A stretch of 64,000 nucleotides of DNA from Verrucomicrobiales bacterium (lineage in GTDB: Bacteria > Verrucomicrobiota > Verrucomicrobiia > Limisphaerales > J093): assembly GCA_015075445.1 (NCBI GenBank), contig JABTUJ010000033.1, forward strand, positions 1-64,000. The letters run 5' to 3'. Numbering within the stretch: the first letter of the stretch is position 1; each line of letters opens with the position of its first letter. The notes below the pieces were generated by a model that saw only the letters and a list, made by a program, of their open reading frames with translations, was not told the origin of the DNA and ran no database searches. A program made the position numbers and the translations under genes. Positions 46,483 to 55,255 of this stretch are shown here, piece by piece.

Positions 46483-49400
46483 GTGTGGGGTGATGTTCGC
46501 CTGCATTTGGCCTTTGACCCGGGGATCATCAATATCGTGGACCCACCTGCCGACCTGACGGTCCTCGAAGGTCAGACTGCGCTGTTTGCGGTCGGGGCGC
46601 TCAGCAAGGCACCGGTCTTCTACCAGTGGCGGTTCAACGGGGAGGACATGCCGGGTCGAGGGGGCCCACGGCTGACATTGGTCAGTGTAGGATTGAGCGA
46701 CGCCGGCCGGTACGATGTCGTGTTGTCCAACAGCTTCGATCTCGTCCGTAGCCGGACTGCCGTACTGACAGTGCGGCCACGGCCGGCAGTTATCACCCGG
46801 CAACCTCAAGGTCTCGACACGGTGGTCGGTGAATCGGTCGACCTTTCCGTCGAGGCGACCAGTTCTGCGCCGCTCAGTTACCGGTGGCAGTTTAACGGTC
46901 AGGACCTGACGGGCGAGGTCAGCAGGACCCTGACGCTCCAGAACGTGCAAGTGAACCAGAGCGGTGCCTATCGCGTGGTGATCGCGAACGGCGGAGATCC
47001 TGTCGTGAGCCAACCCGCCGTGTTGCGAGTCCATGCCCGTCCCGCCAACGACCACTTCGTCGATCGCATTTTCAGGGCAGGTGCAAGCGTGGTGCTCAAC
47101 GGCAACAGCAGCTACGCCACACGAGAACCCAGTGAACCTGAGCACGCCGGAAAGGAAGGAAATGCCTCGATTTGGTGGAGTTGGCTACCATCGGTGTCGG
47201 GTCTAGCGCTGTTGGACTTGGCCGGCAGCTTCTCCAACGCCGTCGTGGCCGTTTATACCAACAACAGGCTTGACCAACTGAGTCCCGTTCAACTGGTTGC
47301 GGTGGGTCCATCTGGAGCCCCTCGGCGCTGGCAATTCCAAGCCGGCGCGAATACGCCGTACCAACTCGCAGTCGATGGCAGTTCGCCTGGCGAGACGGGG
47401 CCCGTCTCCGTGCACATCGCGGTCGTTCCACCACCAGTCATCACGCAACAACCGGCCAGCCAGTCCGTTGGGATGGGCGATCAGGTGCGCTTCACCGTGA
47501 AAGCCGACAGCGCGCTGCCGCTGCGCTACCAATGGCAGTTCGAGAACGAGGATCTCACGGGGCAGAACTCCGAGTTCCTCGTCATGCGCCTGAGCGCAGC
47601 AAGCCAACTGGGGCGGTACCGCGTTCGCGTGAGCAGCGACGCCGGCTCCGTGACCAGTGACCAGGCCGTCTTGACCCTCACGACGGTCATTCAGGGCCAA
47701 GTAACCGACGCTGCGGATGGGCGATTGCTACCCGGGGTCGAGGTTGTCGTGGGCGGCGTAACCAACATCACCGATAGCAGCGGAAGGTATCGCATCACGG
47801 GGCTACCGCTGCCGGAGCTTGTGGCGGACTTCGACGCCGATCGAACCTCGGGCGAGGCACCCCTGACGGTACAATTTCTCAACCTGTCGAGCATCAGTGC
47901 GTTGGAGCTAAGCGCCCGCACCAACGGATACGTCACCTACGTCAGCCGACACGTCGATGTGTCCACAAACACCCTTACGAATCTGAGCTTTTCGATGACG
48001 CCGGCGCCAAAACCGGGAGCCATGCGGCTGGTGCTTAACTGGGGCGAGAACCCGCAGGATCTCGACATCCATCTGGTCACAGCTCCGTTACCCGGTGGAC
48101 GGTACGAGGTGTTCTACCCCGTTGACCAACGTGGGAGCCTGATCATGCCGCCGTTCGCGCAATTGGACGTTGACGACACGGACAGCTATGGCCCGGAAAC
48201 CATCACCATCGCCCAGTTCTTCGACGGAACATACTACTGCTTCGTGCACAAGTACGCCGGCTTCGGCGATTTGGGAGGCTCCAAAGCCGTCGTGAATCTC
48301 TACGACAGCAGCGGACTCGTCCGCTCGATTCCTGTGCCGACCCAGGGTTCGGGGCGGTATTGGGAGGTATGCGAGATCGAGGGAACAAGCCGCGACATCC
48401 GGATTATTGGCCGCCTGACCGACACACCCCCCAACCGCCCGGCGGCTCCCGGTCTGATGGCGAGTTGGGCGAAGGCGCCGACGCGCAGCAGCAGCGAGCC
48501 CGACGGGGCAGCGACCAGCGGCCACCCCGAAGACCTCGTTTACATCTGGAGCTTCGGTGACGGCACCACGAGCGAGGAGCGCAATCCGCAGAAGACCTAC
48601 GTCGAACCTGGCACGTACACCGTCAGCCTAAACGTAACCCGGCCAGGCCTCGGCTCGGACACCGAGCGCAAAGTCGATTTCATCACGGTGCGGCGGGACC
48701 TTGTCCCTCCCGCGATCGTTGAACAACCGAACGACCTCCGTCTTCCCGCTGCTGCAGATGCGGTTTTCAAGGTCGTGGCTACCGGTTCGCCACCGCTCAG
48801 TTACCGGTGGCGGCACGGCTCGACGGCTCTGCCCGGCGCGACCAACAGTGCCCTCCTGCTCCGGGGTGTGCAAACGGAGCAGGAAGGCAGCTACTCTGTG
48901 GTTGTGTCCAACCCTGTGGGTTCAGCCACCAGCCGTAATGCTTCCCTCACCGTGCTCGCCGCTAATACTCCTCCGGTTCTCCAGGACATCCCGGATCAGT
49001 TCGTCAACGAAGGCGAGCGCATGACGCTACAACTCCGCGCCACGGATCCGGACGGACCAGACGAGTTGCTTCGATTCAACCTGGTCGGAATCGTCCCCGA
49101 GGGCGTGGGTCTGAATTCGCGAACTGGGCTCTTCTCGTGGACTCCGAGCGAGGCTCAAGGACCGGGAGCATACTTGTTCCGAGTTCAGCTAACCGATAGC
49201 GGCAACCCACCGCTCAGCGACTCGACGAGCTTCAGCGTGATCGTGAAGGAGGTCAATTTGCCACCGATCATGGGCCCGAGCGTAACGTACGGCGTGGACG
49301 AAGGCTCAAGCGTGAGCTTCCATGTGGAGGCTAGTGATCCGGACCTGCCACCGCAGAGTCTGACGTACACCCTCCTCAGCAGCCCGAGCGGAGCTGTGCG

Positions 49401-49953
49401 CATTGACTCCGCGACGGGCGTGGTCACCTGGGCCACCACCGAGGCCGACGGGCCGAGCACCAATCGCCTCATGGTGCGCGTTACGGATGACGGGACGCCC
49501 AGGCTATCCGCAACCAACGAGATGCTCGTGATTGTGCGCGAGATGAACCTCGTCCCGACTCTTATCCCCATCCCGGATTTCACCATCAGCCTCGGGGACA
49601 CCTTGCGTTGGACCTGCCAAGCTAGTGATCCGGACCTGCCCCAGCAGACTCTGACCTTTGGCTTGGACCAAGCCGCGCCGGCTGGCGCGGGCATTGACCC
49701 TGTCTCCGGCGTTCTGATCTGGACGCCCAGCGGAATTCAAGGGCGAAGCACCAATCGCCTTACGGTCACGGTTGCCGACAGCGGGATCCCACCTTTGACC
49801 GCTGTCTCCTCCTTTACGGTGATCGTTACGAATCCGCCCTCAGGACCGACGTTGACCATCGTGCAACCTGAGAATGACGCGCTCTTCCTGGTGAACAAGC
49901 GGCAGACCACCAACGTGCTGGTGGCGAGGACTGGACGATCCAGGGGTCGTTAA
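46483..49953 (+). CDS. Giant secreted Ig/PPC-module protein, part 2
   Basis: Continuation after the frameshift near 46450. It holds two Ig-like domains, a fifth PPC-like module (NDHFVDRIFRAGASVVLNG ... SIWWSWLPSV), another Ig domain, a carboxypeptidase-regulatory-like segment (VIQGQVTDAADGRLLPGVEV), a YfaP/DUF2135-like domain (LVLNWGENPQDLDIHLV, QLDVDDTDSYGPETI), a PKD half (YIWSFGDGTTSEERNPQKTY), one more Ig domain and three cadherin-like repeats (PPVLQDIPDQFVNEGERMTL and following). It stops early because of one extra base near 49937; removing it gives DDPGVVNSVAFYTGEEQ and joins part 3. Confidence 0.82.
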   Translation: MWGDVRLHLAFDPGIINIVDPPADLTVLEGQTALFAVGALSKAPVFYQWRFNGEDMPGRGGPRLTLVSVGLSDAGRYDVVLSNSFDLVRSRTAVLTVRPRPAVITRQPQGLDTVVGESVDLSVEATSSAPLSYRWQFNGQDLTGEVSRTLTLQNVQVNQSGAYRVVIANGGDPVVSQPAVLRVHARPANDHFVDRIFRAGASVVLNGNSSYATREPSEPEHAGKEGNASIWWSWLPSVSGLALLDLAGSFSNAVVAVYTNNRLDQLSPVQLVAVGPSGAPRRWQFQAGANTPYQLAVDGSSPGETGPVSVHIAVVPPPVITQQPASQSVGMGDQVRFTVKADSALPLRYQWQFENEDLTGQNSEFLVMRLSAASQLGRYRVRVSSDAGSVTSDQAVLTLTTVIQGQVTDAADGRLLPGVEVVVGGVTNITDSSGRYRITGLPLPELVADFDADRTSGEAPLTVQFLNLSSISALELSARTNGYVTYVSRHVDVSTNTLTNLSFSMTPAPKPGAMRLVLNWGENPQDLDIHLVTAPLPGGRYEVFYPVDQRGSLIMPPFAQLDVDDTDSYGPETITIAQFFDGTYYCFVHKYAGFGDLGGSKAVVNLYDSSGLVRSIPVPTQGSGRYWEVCEIEGTSRDIRIIGRLTDTPPNRPAAPGLMASWAKAPTRSSSEPDGAATSGHPEDLVYIWSFGDGTTSEERNPQKTYVEPGTYTVSLNVTRPGLGSDTERKVDFITVRRDLVPPAIVEQPNDLRLPAAADAVFKVVATGSPPLSYRWRHGSTALPGATNSALLLRGVQTEQEGSYSVVVSNPVGSATSRNASLTVLAANTPPVLQDIPDQFVNEGERMTLQLRATDPDGPDELLRFNLVGIVPEGVGLNSRTGLFSWTPSEAQGPGAYLFRVQLTDSGNPPLSDSTSFSVIVKEVNLPPIMGPSVTYGVDEGSSVSFHVEASDPDLPPQSLTYTLLSSPSGAVRIDSATGVVTWATTEADGPSTNRLMVRVTDDGTPRLSATNEMLVIVREMNLVPTLIPIPDFTISLGDTLRWTCQASDPDLPQQTLTFGLDQAAPAGAGIDPVSGVLIWTPSGIQGRSTNRLTVTVADSGIPPLTAVSSFTVIVTNPPSGPTLTIVQPENDALFLVNKRQTTNVLVARTGRSRGR

Positions 49954-49984
49954 CAGTGTCGCTTTCTACACCGGAGAGGAGCAG

Positions 49985-51352
49985 TTGGCCGTTGTCCCGT
50001 CTTTTCCATATCGCTTCCTCTGGGAAGACGTCCCTACGGGTGGCTACTACCTTACGGCGCGTGCGCTTGATGCACGCGGCCGGCAAGTGGCAACGTCCCA
50101 AGTGGTGCGCGTTGGCGTGGGGCCGGTGTGTAGCGCGGTGGGCCTGATCGTGACCTCGCAGGATTCGGAGACCACGCAGGAGTTGCAGTGGTTGCAGCAC
50201 TACTTGTTCGAGAGGGGAATCGTCGCCACCATGGTGGATCCGCATCCGTCCCGCGAGCTCCTCGCTCCGTTCGACGTGATTGTGTGGGATGACGTGGGTG
50301 CGCCTGACCTCACAGACGGCGATGTCCTCCTCTTCGCAGACTTGTTGCTGGCGGGTACGAGCTTCGCGTTCATCGGCGACGGCCTGTTCGCAGCGATTCC
50401 GAACCTCAGCCCGCCGGCCCAGACTGCGTGGCTGTCACTACTTCATCTCCAACCGGTTGGCTACACGGCTAGCCCGGGACTCGTCCACTTGGAAGCGCAT
50501 CCGATTATCGAGCCCGCAGCGGCAGAACCGGTCGCTCCCTTCACCCTCGACGCAGCCACGGCGCTGGGCATCCCAGCCGGTCACGCCGCTGAAACCGTCC
50601 TTGCGACGATGGAGGGGGGAACAGTTGCCTTGGTGTCGACCGACTACGAGCTCGGTGGCCGGCCGAAAACCTATACGCAGGGGTTTGCGGTGTGGGGCGG
50701 TGGTGATGACAATTCAAAGGAGCAACGCAAGCACCTGATCCAGAATGCCATCGAGTGGGTTATTCCCTGCAACATGTGCCCGGACGCCGGGCTGTGGGTG
50801 GAGGGCGTCTTTGAACCCGTGGAGGGTGAAGTGGCACAGGAACTTCGCTGCGATCTGAGGCTCTCCACCAACGGCGAGTGTGGACCTCCGCGCGTAAGCT
50901 TGACGTGGGAACTCCCCGCGAGTTTTGCGGTTCAGGGCGTCACGCCGGAAGGCCTGGACTGGAGGGTAACGGCGACCAGCCTGGTGGTGAATGTGCCGTG
51001 GATGCCGAGCAATTCACACCTGCCACTGACGGTGCGCGTCATTCCGGGCGAAGCGGGTTCGTTTGTGACGCATTGGAGAGCAACAAGCTTGACTCGCGCA
51101 GCCGAAGGTGTGCTTTCGGTGGAGGTGCTACATCCGCATCGCCCGATCTTGACCGTCAAGCACGTAGGCCTGAGCGGCATCCGGGTCTTGATTCGCGGAC
51201 CCGAGGCCAGCGACTGTGCCTTGGAGTTCTCCGCGGACCTCGAGAACTGGGTGCACTTGGAGACAATGAAGTTGGTCGGCGGGAGGGCCGAGAGGACCGA
51301 TGACTGGCCCGCGGAGCCTCGGCAGCGCTTCTATCGTGCTCAACTCCGATGA
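49985..51352 (+). CDS. Giant secreted Ig/PPC-module protein, part 3 (C-terminus)
   Basis: Last part of the gene starting at 43530. It finishes the bacterial Ig-like domain (PYRFLWEDVPTGGYYLTARA), then has a Rossmann-like segment (GLIVTSQDSETTQELQWLQHYL, FDVIVWDDVGAPDLTDGDVL) similar to domains that follow adhesin repeats, a cysteine-containing region and a C-terminal domain of the FSADLENWVHLETMKL type. Removing exactly two bases from 43530-51352 gives a whole number of codons (about 2,606 residues). It ends 30 bases before the right copy of the XRE repeat. Confidence 0.78.
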   Translation: MAVVPSFPYRFLWEDVPTGGYYLTARALDARGRQVATSQVVRVGVGPVCSAVGLIVTSQDSETTQELQWLQHYLFERGIVATMVDPHPSRELLAPFDVIVWDDVGAPDLTDGDVLLFADLLLAGTSFAFIGDGLFAAIPNLSPPAQTAWLSLLHLQPVGYTASPGLVHLEAHPIIEPAAAEPVAPFTLDAATALGIPAGHAAETVLATMEGGTVALVSTDYELGGRPKTYTQGFAVWGGGDDNSKEQRKHLIQNAIEWVIPCNMCPDAGLWVEGVFEPVEGEVAQELRCDLRLSTNGECGPPRVSLTWELPASFAVQGVTPEGLDWRVTATSLVVNVPWMPSNSHLPLTVRVIPGEAGSFVTHWRATSLTRAAEGVLSVEVLHPHRPILTVKHVGLSGIRVLIRGPEASDCALEFSADLENWVHLETMKLVGGRAERTDDWPAEPRQRFYRAQLR

Positions 51353-51381
51353 CGAAGGGAGTCGAGGAAGCGGCGACGTGG

Positions 51382-51538
51382 GCGCCAGAACGATCGCTCA
51401 CTCGGCCCGTTTGAGGACGTCGGAGGGTTTGAGCTCCAGGACCGAGCACAGGCGCAGGAAGGTGTCCAGGCTCGGGGCGCGCATCCCGCTCTCCAGGTAG
51501 CTGATCATCGGCTGGGAAAGGCCGGCCGCCGCCGCGAG
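51382..51538. repeat. Right copy of 157-bp direct repeat (XRE gene end)
   Basis: Matches 17773-17929 in the same orientation with about a dozen differences. Here the repeat is part of the complete XRE gene. Confidence 0.85.
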
Positions 51539-51631
51539 TTGCCGCATGGACAACCCCTGCCGTTTGCGCTCCTCGATGAGGATCTGCAGGGCACGCGCAC
51601 CGACGACATCCGGGTCCAGGCTCATAGGCAC
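51398..51631 (-). CDS. XRE-family transcriptional regulator
   Basis: 77-residue helix-turn-helix protein (MRQLAAAAGLSQPMISYLES, MRAPSLDTFLRLCSVLEL). Single-domain regulators of this kind typically control plasmid transfer or maintenance genes. The ATG at 51625 and an ATG at 51631 are both possible. It is the intact version of the gene whose 3' half remains at 17789-17929, where the coupling-protein gene follows. Before the cargo was inserted this regulator probably stood directly upstream of the transfer genes. Confidence 0.85.
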   Translation of the reverse strand: MPMSLDPDVVGARALQILIEERKRQGLSMRQLAAAAGLSQPMISYLESGMRAPSLDTFLRLCSVLELKPSDVLKRAE

Positions 51632-51690
51632 CGGGTTTGATTACGGCAAAAGTGGGTTGACAGAATAGATAACGATAGTGTTTGTGCGCC
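51632..51690. promoter_or_regulatory. Divergent promoter/operator region between XRE gene and next gene
   Basis: A 59-base gap between divergently transcribed genes. On the plus strand TTGACA (51657-51662) is a good -35 box, but the -10 is unclear. The AT-rich motif GATAACGATAG (51668-51678) may be an XRE operator. Tentative. Confidence 0.4.
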
Positions 51691-51933
51691 ATGTTCAAAC
51701 GTCGTCTCGGTCCTGACCCGCACGCGGGCGGGCAACGGACGGTGGCCCTGCAGGGCTGCCCCGATATCCTCGAGCTCGACTCCGGTGACTTCGCCGTCAT
51801 CGGGATCGACATCACCGCCGCCGGCCAGGCGCTCCTGCCCCCCAGTGTCTCCTGCGGTCCGGACGAGCGGATGGTGCGGATCCCGCGCCAGACCCTGGTC
51901 CTGGCCAAGCCGGACATCCCGGACCACCCCTGA
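51691..51933 (+). CDS. Small hypothetical protein
   Basis: 80 residues from the ATG at 51691 (MFKRRLGPDPHAGGQRTVAL ... DFAVIGIDITAAGQALLPPS ... MVRIPRQTLVLAKPDIPDHP). No membrane segment or known motif. Strong GC bias at third positions suggests a real gene. It is divergent from the XRE regulator, which may control it. Confidence 0.55.
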   Translation: MFKRRLGPDPHAGGQRTVALQGCPDILELDSGDFAVIGIDITAAGQALLPPSVSCGPDERMVRIPRQTLVLAKPDIPDHP

Positions 51934-51980
51934 AGCAAGGGGGGTACCGCTCCGGCGAGCGGTTGTGCTAAGCTCGGCGG

Positions 51981-52502
51981 GTGGATGGGTTCGGGCCGTG
52001 GTGGAGCGGGCACTGGTTTGATTTGCTGCAGAGCGTGGGCATCGTGGCGGGTCTGGTGTTCACGACGGTGGCCCTGCGTCGCGAAGCCCGAGAGCGCCGC
52101 GCCGGGCACCTGGTCGAGCTCACCAAGCTGCACCGGCAGCTCTGGCTGGAGACGGGTTGCCGGCCGGAGTTGGCGCGCCTCTTGAGCCCGGCGCCCGAGG
52201 TGTCGGCCGGTTCGGTCACCGCCGCCGAGGAGCTTTTCGTCAACCTGCTCATCGTGCATCTCTCGACGGTCTGGGAACTGGTGCGGCAGGACAGCGTGGT
52301 GAGCCAGGACGCGGTGAAGCGGGATGTGCGGGCCTTCTTCGCGCTGCCGGTGCCCCGGGCGGTGTGGGAACGGACCAAGGCGGTCCGCGACCGGGGCTTT
52401 GTGGAGTTTGTGGAATCGTGTCTGCCGCCGGGGAACTCAGGACCGGCTGGCGAGGCAGTCGGTGAAGGCGCCCAGGCCGCCGGGCCTCACGCAAAGAAGT
52501 AG
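51981..52502 (+). CDS. Hypothetical membrane-anchored protein
   Basis: 173 residues from a GTG at 51981. One N-terminal membrane segment (LLQSVGIVAGLVFTTVAL, residues ~15-32) is followed by a basic stretch (RREARERR) and a soluble helical domain with LVELTKLHRQLWLE and LSTVWELVRQDS. Such proteins are common on mobile elements and in hypothetical sets. The 3' end overlaps the convergent radC gene by 16 bases. Function unknown. Confidence 0.6.
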   Translation: MDGFGPWWSGHWFDLLQSVGIVAGLVFTTVALRREARERRAGHLVELTKLHRQLWLETGCRPELARLLSPAPEVSAGSVTAAEELFVNLLIVHLSTVWELVRQDSVVSQDAVKRDVRAFFALPVPRAVWERTKAVRDRGFVEFVESCLPPGNSGPAGEAVGEGAQAAGPHAKK

Positions 52503-53110
52503 CCCATGGCTCGGAGCGAGACAAAATCCTGGGGCCGTTCGACGGTAGGGAGTCCCAAAATCAAATGGTCGAGGAGTTCAATCCGGAGCAGTTGACCCGC
52601 GCGGAGCAGTTCACGCGTGGTCCGGATATCCGCCTCGCTTGGGGTGGGATCCCCCGAGGGGTGATTGTGGGCCACCACGACGGCGGCCGCGTTGGCGGCG
52701 ATGGCCGCCCGGTACACCTCTCGTGGATGGATGGTGACCTCGCTGAGGGTGCCCGTGCTGAGGCGCTTGACCCGGATCAGCCGCCGCCGGCTGTTGAGCA
52801 GCAGGGCGTGGAACTGCTCGGTCTCCAGGGTCCGGAACTCGTCCCGGAGCAGGGCGGCAACCCGCTCGGGCGTGTCCAGGAGGGGGCTTTCGGGCAGGGC
52901 CTCGCGGCCGAGGCGTTGGGCGAGCAGGAACGCGGCGCGGATGGCGGCGGCCTTGGACTTGCCGAGGCCCCGGTAGCGCTGGAGCTCATCGAAGGAGGTG
53001 TGGGCCAGGCTGATCAGGCTGGGGTGATCGCGCACGATGAGCTCCGCGGCGGGTTTGCCGGCGAAGGAGGAGAGCAGCTCCGCGTTGGAAGTGTGTTCGG
53101 TAGGTTCCAT
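52487..53110 (-). CDS. radC: RadC-family JAB/MPN domain protein
   Basis: 207 residues from the ATG at 53110. The N-terminal helix-hairpin-helix region (FDELQRYRGLGKSKAAAI) and the C-terminal metal-binding JAMM motif (HNHPSGDPTPSEAD) are both present, as is LNSRRRLIRVKRLSTG. Despite its name the role in DNA repair is doubtful; RadC proteins are widespread on plasmids and phages next to antirestriction genes, as here. The longer open frame to 53428 is not supported. Confidence 0.9.
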   Translation of the reverse strand: MEPTEHTSNAELLSSFAGKPAAELIVRDHPSLISLAHTSFDELQRYRGLGKSKAAAIRAAFLLAQRLGREALPESPLLDTPERVAALLRDEFRTLETEQFHALLLNSRRRLIRVKRLSTGTLSEVTIHPREVYRAAIAANAAAVVVAHNHPSGDPTPSEADIRTTRELLRAGQLLRIELLDHLILGLPTVERPQDFVSLRAMGYFFA

Positions 53111-53147
53111 CCCCACCGGCTCCCGCCCCGGGCGAGGGGGCGCAGAC

Positions 53148-53411
53148 CTACTGGTCGTGGCCCTGGGCCAGGATCCAGGAGTGGGCCTGGTCGGCGACCT
53201 TGGCCAGGAGCAGCAGGTCATCCCGGCCAAAGGACTCGGTGGAGCGCCACTGCTCGGCGTCGCGGAAGAGCCGGCTGAAGGTGACGTTGTGGCGGGGGCC
53301 GGCGGCGGTGTCGTTGCGCCAGATGGCGGCCTTGATGGCACCGAGGCGGACCTCGTGGACGGGCCGTTGCCGGCCGGGGGCGTTCTCAGGGGCGGTCGCG
53401 GTAGCAAGCAT
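53148..53411 (-). CDS. Conserved plasmid-type hypothetical protein near radC/ardC
   Basis: 87 residues with a compact pattern (VHEVRLGAIKAAIWRNDTAA, HNVTFSRLFRDAEQWRS, ESFGRDDLLLLAKVADQAH). I have seen this pattern in small proteins beside RadC and antirestriction genes on mobile elements, without assigned function. The ATG has GGAGGA close upstream. Strand content suggests a small beta-rich, possibly ssDNA-binding fold, but this is a guess. Confidence 0.65.
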   Translation of the reverse strand: MLATATAPENAPGRQRPVHEVRLGAIKAAIWRNDTAAGPRHNVTFSRLFRDAEQWRSTESFGRDDLLLLAKVADQAHSWILAQGHDQ

Positions 53412-53436
53412 GGTATGTCCTCCAGCAAAGAGAGGT

Positions 53437-53721
53437 TCAGTAATCCTCGGGAAGCAGGACGGTCGTCACCGAGCGATCCGCCTCAGTGATGATCCAGAAC
53501 CGGGTGCCTTGCTCGGTGCGGTAGGCCGACAGGAGCCGGCCGCCGCAGTGCAGACAGCGGTCGTTCTCGCGCCAGTCCTCCGCGCCCAGCTCCCCCCAAT
53601 CGCCGCGGCTGTGCCGGGCAAGGGCACGAGCGACGTCGTGGGGATGGAGCTCGGCCACGGCCGTCGGGGTAACGACCAGGCGACCCAGCCGGAATCGGGG
53701 ACCGTAAGCGACGGCAACCAT
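53437..53721 (-). CDS. Small hypothetical protein with CxxC
   Basis: 94 residues from the ATG at 53721 (MVAVAYGPRFRLGRLVVTPT). A single CLHCGG motif could be half of a zinc site. It lies between ardC and the 53148 gene on the same strand and probably belongs to their transcript. No family recognised. Confidence 0.6.
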   Translation of the reverse strand: MVAVAYGPRFRLGRLVVTPTAVAELHPHDVARALARHSRGDWGELGAEDWRENDRCLHCGGRLLSAYRTEQGTRFWIITEADRSVTTVLLPEDY

Positions 53722-53749
53722 AAAGCACTCCCGGGAAAGCAGACCTCCA

Positions 53750-54997
53750 TTAGACTGGCTGCGGGTATAGCACAGTCGCCCGCGAAAAGAAACGGTCTTT
53801 GAGCGCTCCCCGAAATCGCCTGGAATACCGGGGAGTTGGCACGGGGAGAGGGGAGAGGGTGAGCCCTGAAGAGCGCCAGCCATCACCCTGGGGTGACGGC
53901 ATCACCGCCGTTGGGCGCATGCGCTGCGGGCTTTGACCGGCACGATGGGGAAGGGGCGATAGGAGATGGAACGGAAGGGGAGGGAAGGGAAGGGAAGAAG
54001 GCACGGATGCGGCTATTCCTCCGGCGGAGTTCCCAGCACGTAATCGGCCGCGCGTTGGGCTTCGCTGGCGGCCTTTGATCACCCAGGTCTTGTGGTCCCG
54101 GACCCGCAGCACCTCGAGCCACCCGCGCAGATACGCGGCCGAGTTCTCGAACCCGTCTTCGATGATGCCGGCATGGGCCCCGAGGAACGCGGCGGCCATC
54201 TCGGCGATCAGTTCTTCCAGGCAATAGGTCTTGGTGTCGGCGCCCACGGCGTGAAAGCCGGGGCTCTCGACCAGCGAGGGGCGGTTGAGCCGGGACCCGT
54301 GGCCACTGGCATGGGCCAGCTCGTGAAAGAGCGTTTTGAAGAAGCGCCACTCGGCGCGGAAGGTCTGCCGGCTGGGCATCTCCACCGTGTCGGTGGCCGG
54401 GACGTAGTGCGGATAGGACATGCGCCCCTCGTGAATCACCGGTGGCCTGGGCATGCCGGCGACGATGCGCCGGGCGTTGTCAGCCATCACGCTCTCGGTG
54501 AACGTCTCGCACGGCGGCGGTTCCGGAAACGCCAGGTCCTCGATCTGGCAGGCGTTGAAGACGGTGTAGAGCCGGAGGAACCGGCGCACCGGGGGCGTGC
54601 CGGGCTCGTGGTCCGGTGCGTTCGCCGGTTCGGGGGCCGGTTTGTTCCAGGTGCCCACCTTGACGATGGGGCTGCCCTTCTCGCCCTGGCGCACGTGGCC
54701 GCCCAGCTCCCGGGCCTGGATGAACGTCAGGAAGTACGGCGACTGGAACCCCTGGGAGGCGAGCAGGAAGACGTTGATGCCGTGGTAAGGCTTCCCGGTG
54801 GCGAAGTTCCGCGGAAACCCGACCCGCACGATCGAGGGCGACTGCCACGGAACCACCCCTGCTTCGATCCGCTCGAGGATGCGCTGGGTGACGGCCTCGT
54901 AGGCATCGAAGCGCTGCGGTTCGGGGGCGGCGTGGGGCAGCCGGGCGCTTCCCCAGGGTGCTTGGCCCATGGGCCGTTGCGGCGCCATGCGCTCCAT
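53750..54997 (-). CDS. ardC: ArdC-like antirestriction protein, second copy, C-terminus frameshifted
   Basis: Starts at the ATG at 54997 (AAAAGGA upstream). It has the N-terminal ssDNA-binding domain (YEAVTQRILERIEAGVVPWQ) and zincin site (LFHELAHASGHGSRLNRP), with EELIAEMAAAFLG supplying the third ligand region. After KTWVI one extra base in a T run at ~54078 shifts the frame. Without it the protein would read KAASEAQRAADYVLGTPPEE and stop at 54013, matching the end of the first ArdC. As sequenced it runs on to 53750 in unrelated sequence. The frameshift may be an error. Confidence 0.85.
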   Translation of the reverse strand: MERMAPQRPMGQAPWGSARLPHAAPEPQRFDAYEAVTQRILERIEAGVVPWQSPSIVRVGFPRNFATGKPYHGINVFLLASQGFQSPYFLTFIQARELGGHVRQGEKGSPIVKVGTWNKPAPEPANAPDHEPGTPPVRRFLRLYTVFNACQIEDLAFPEPPPCETFTESVMADNARRIVAGMPRPPVIHEGRMSYPHYVPATDTVEMPSRQTFRAEWRFFKTLFHELAHASGHGSRLNRPSLVESPGFHAVGADTKTYCLEELIAEMAAAFLGAHAGIIEDGFENSAAYLRGWLEVLRVRDHKTWVIKGRQRSPTRGRLRAGNSAGGIAASVPSSLPFPPLPFHLLSPLPHRAGQSPQRMRPTAVMPSPQGDGWRSSGLTLSPLPVPTPRYSRRFRGALKDRFFSRATVLYPQPV

Positions 54998-55255
54998 TCC
55001 TTTTGCCCCCTCCTTCCCGGGCCGCGGCGATCCTATCACAGCCAACCCCAAGAGGGATCCCCCCAAGAATGAACCGTTCACCGAGGCGCACGAGGGGCGG
55101 TAGCCTGCGCCCCGCGTCCCTCCGCCGGCGGGCGGCGCCGACTTGCCGGCTGCGCCGCTGGCCGACCGAGCAGTGCGGTTCGCCCTCTGGCTTCGGCGGA
55201 GGGTTTCTGATAAGCAAGATAAAGGACGTTATCTTTCACATGGAGGAGGAGGATC

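Noticed and set aside
51156..52259. Minus-strand frame across the XRE gene
   Set aside because: It reads XRE DNA in the wrong frame; the true XRE frame has the helix-turn-helix.
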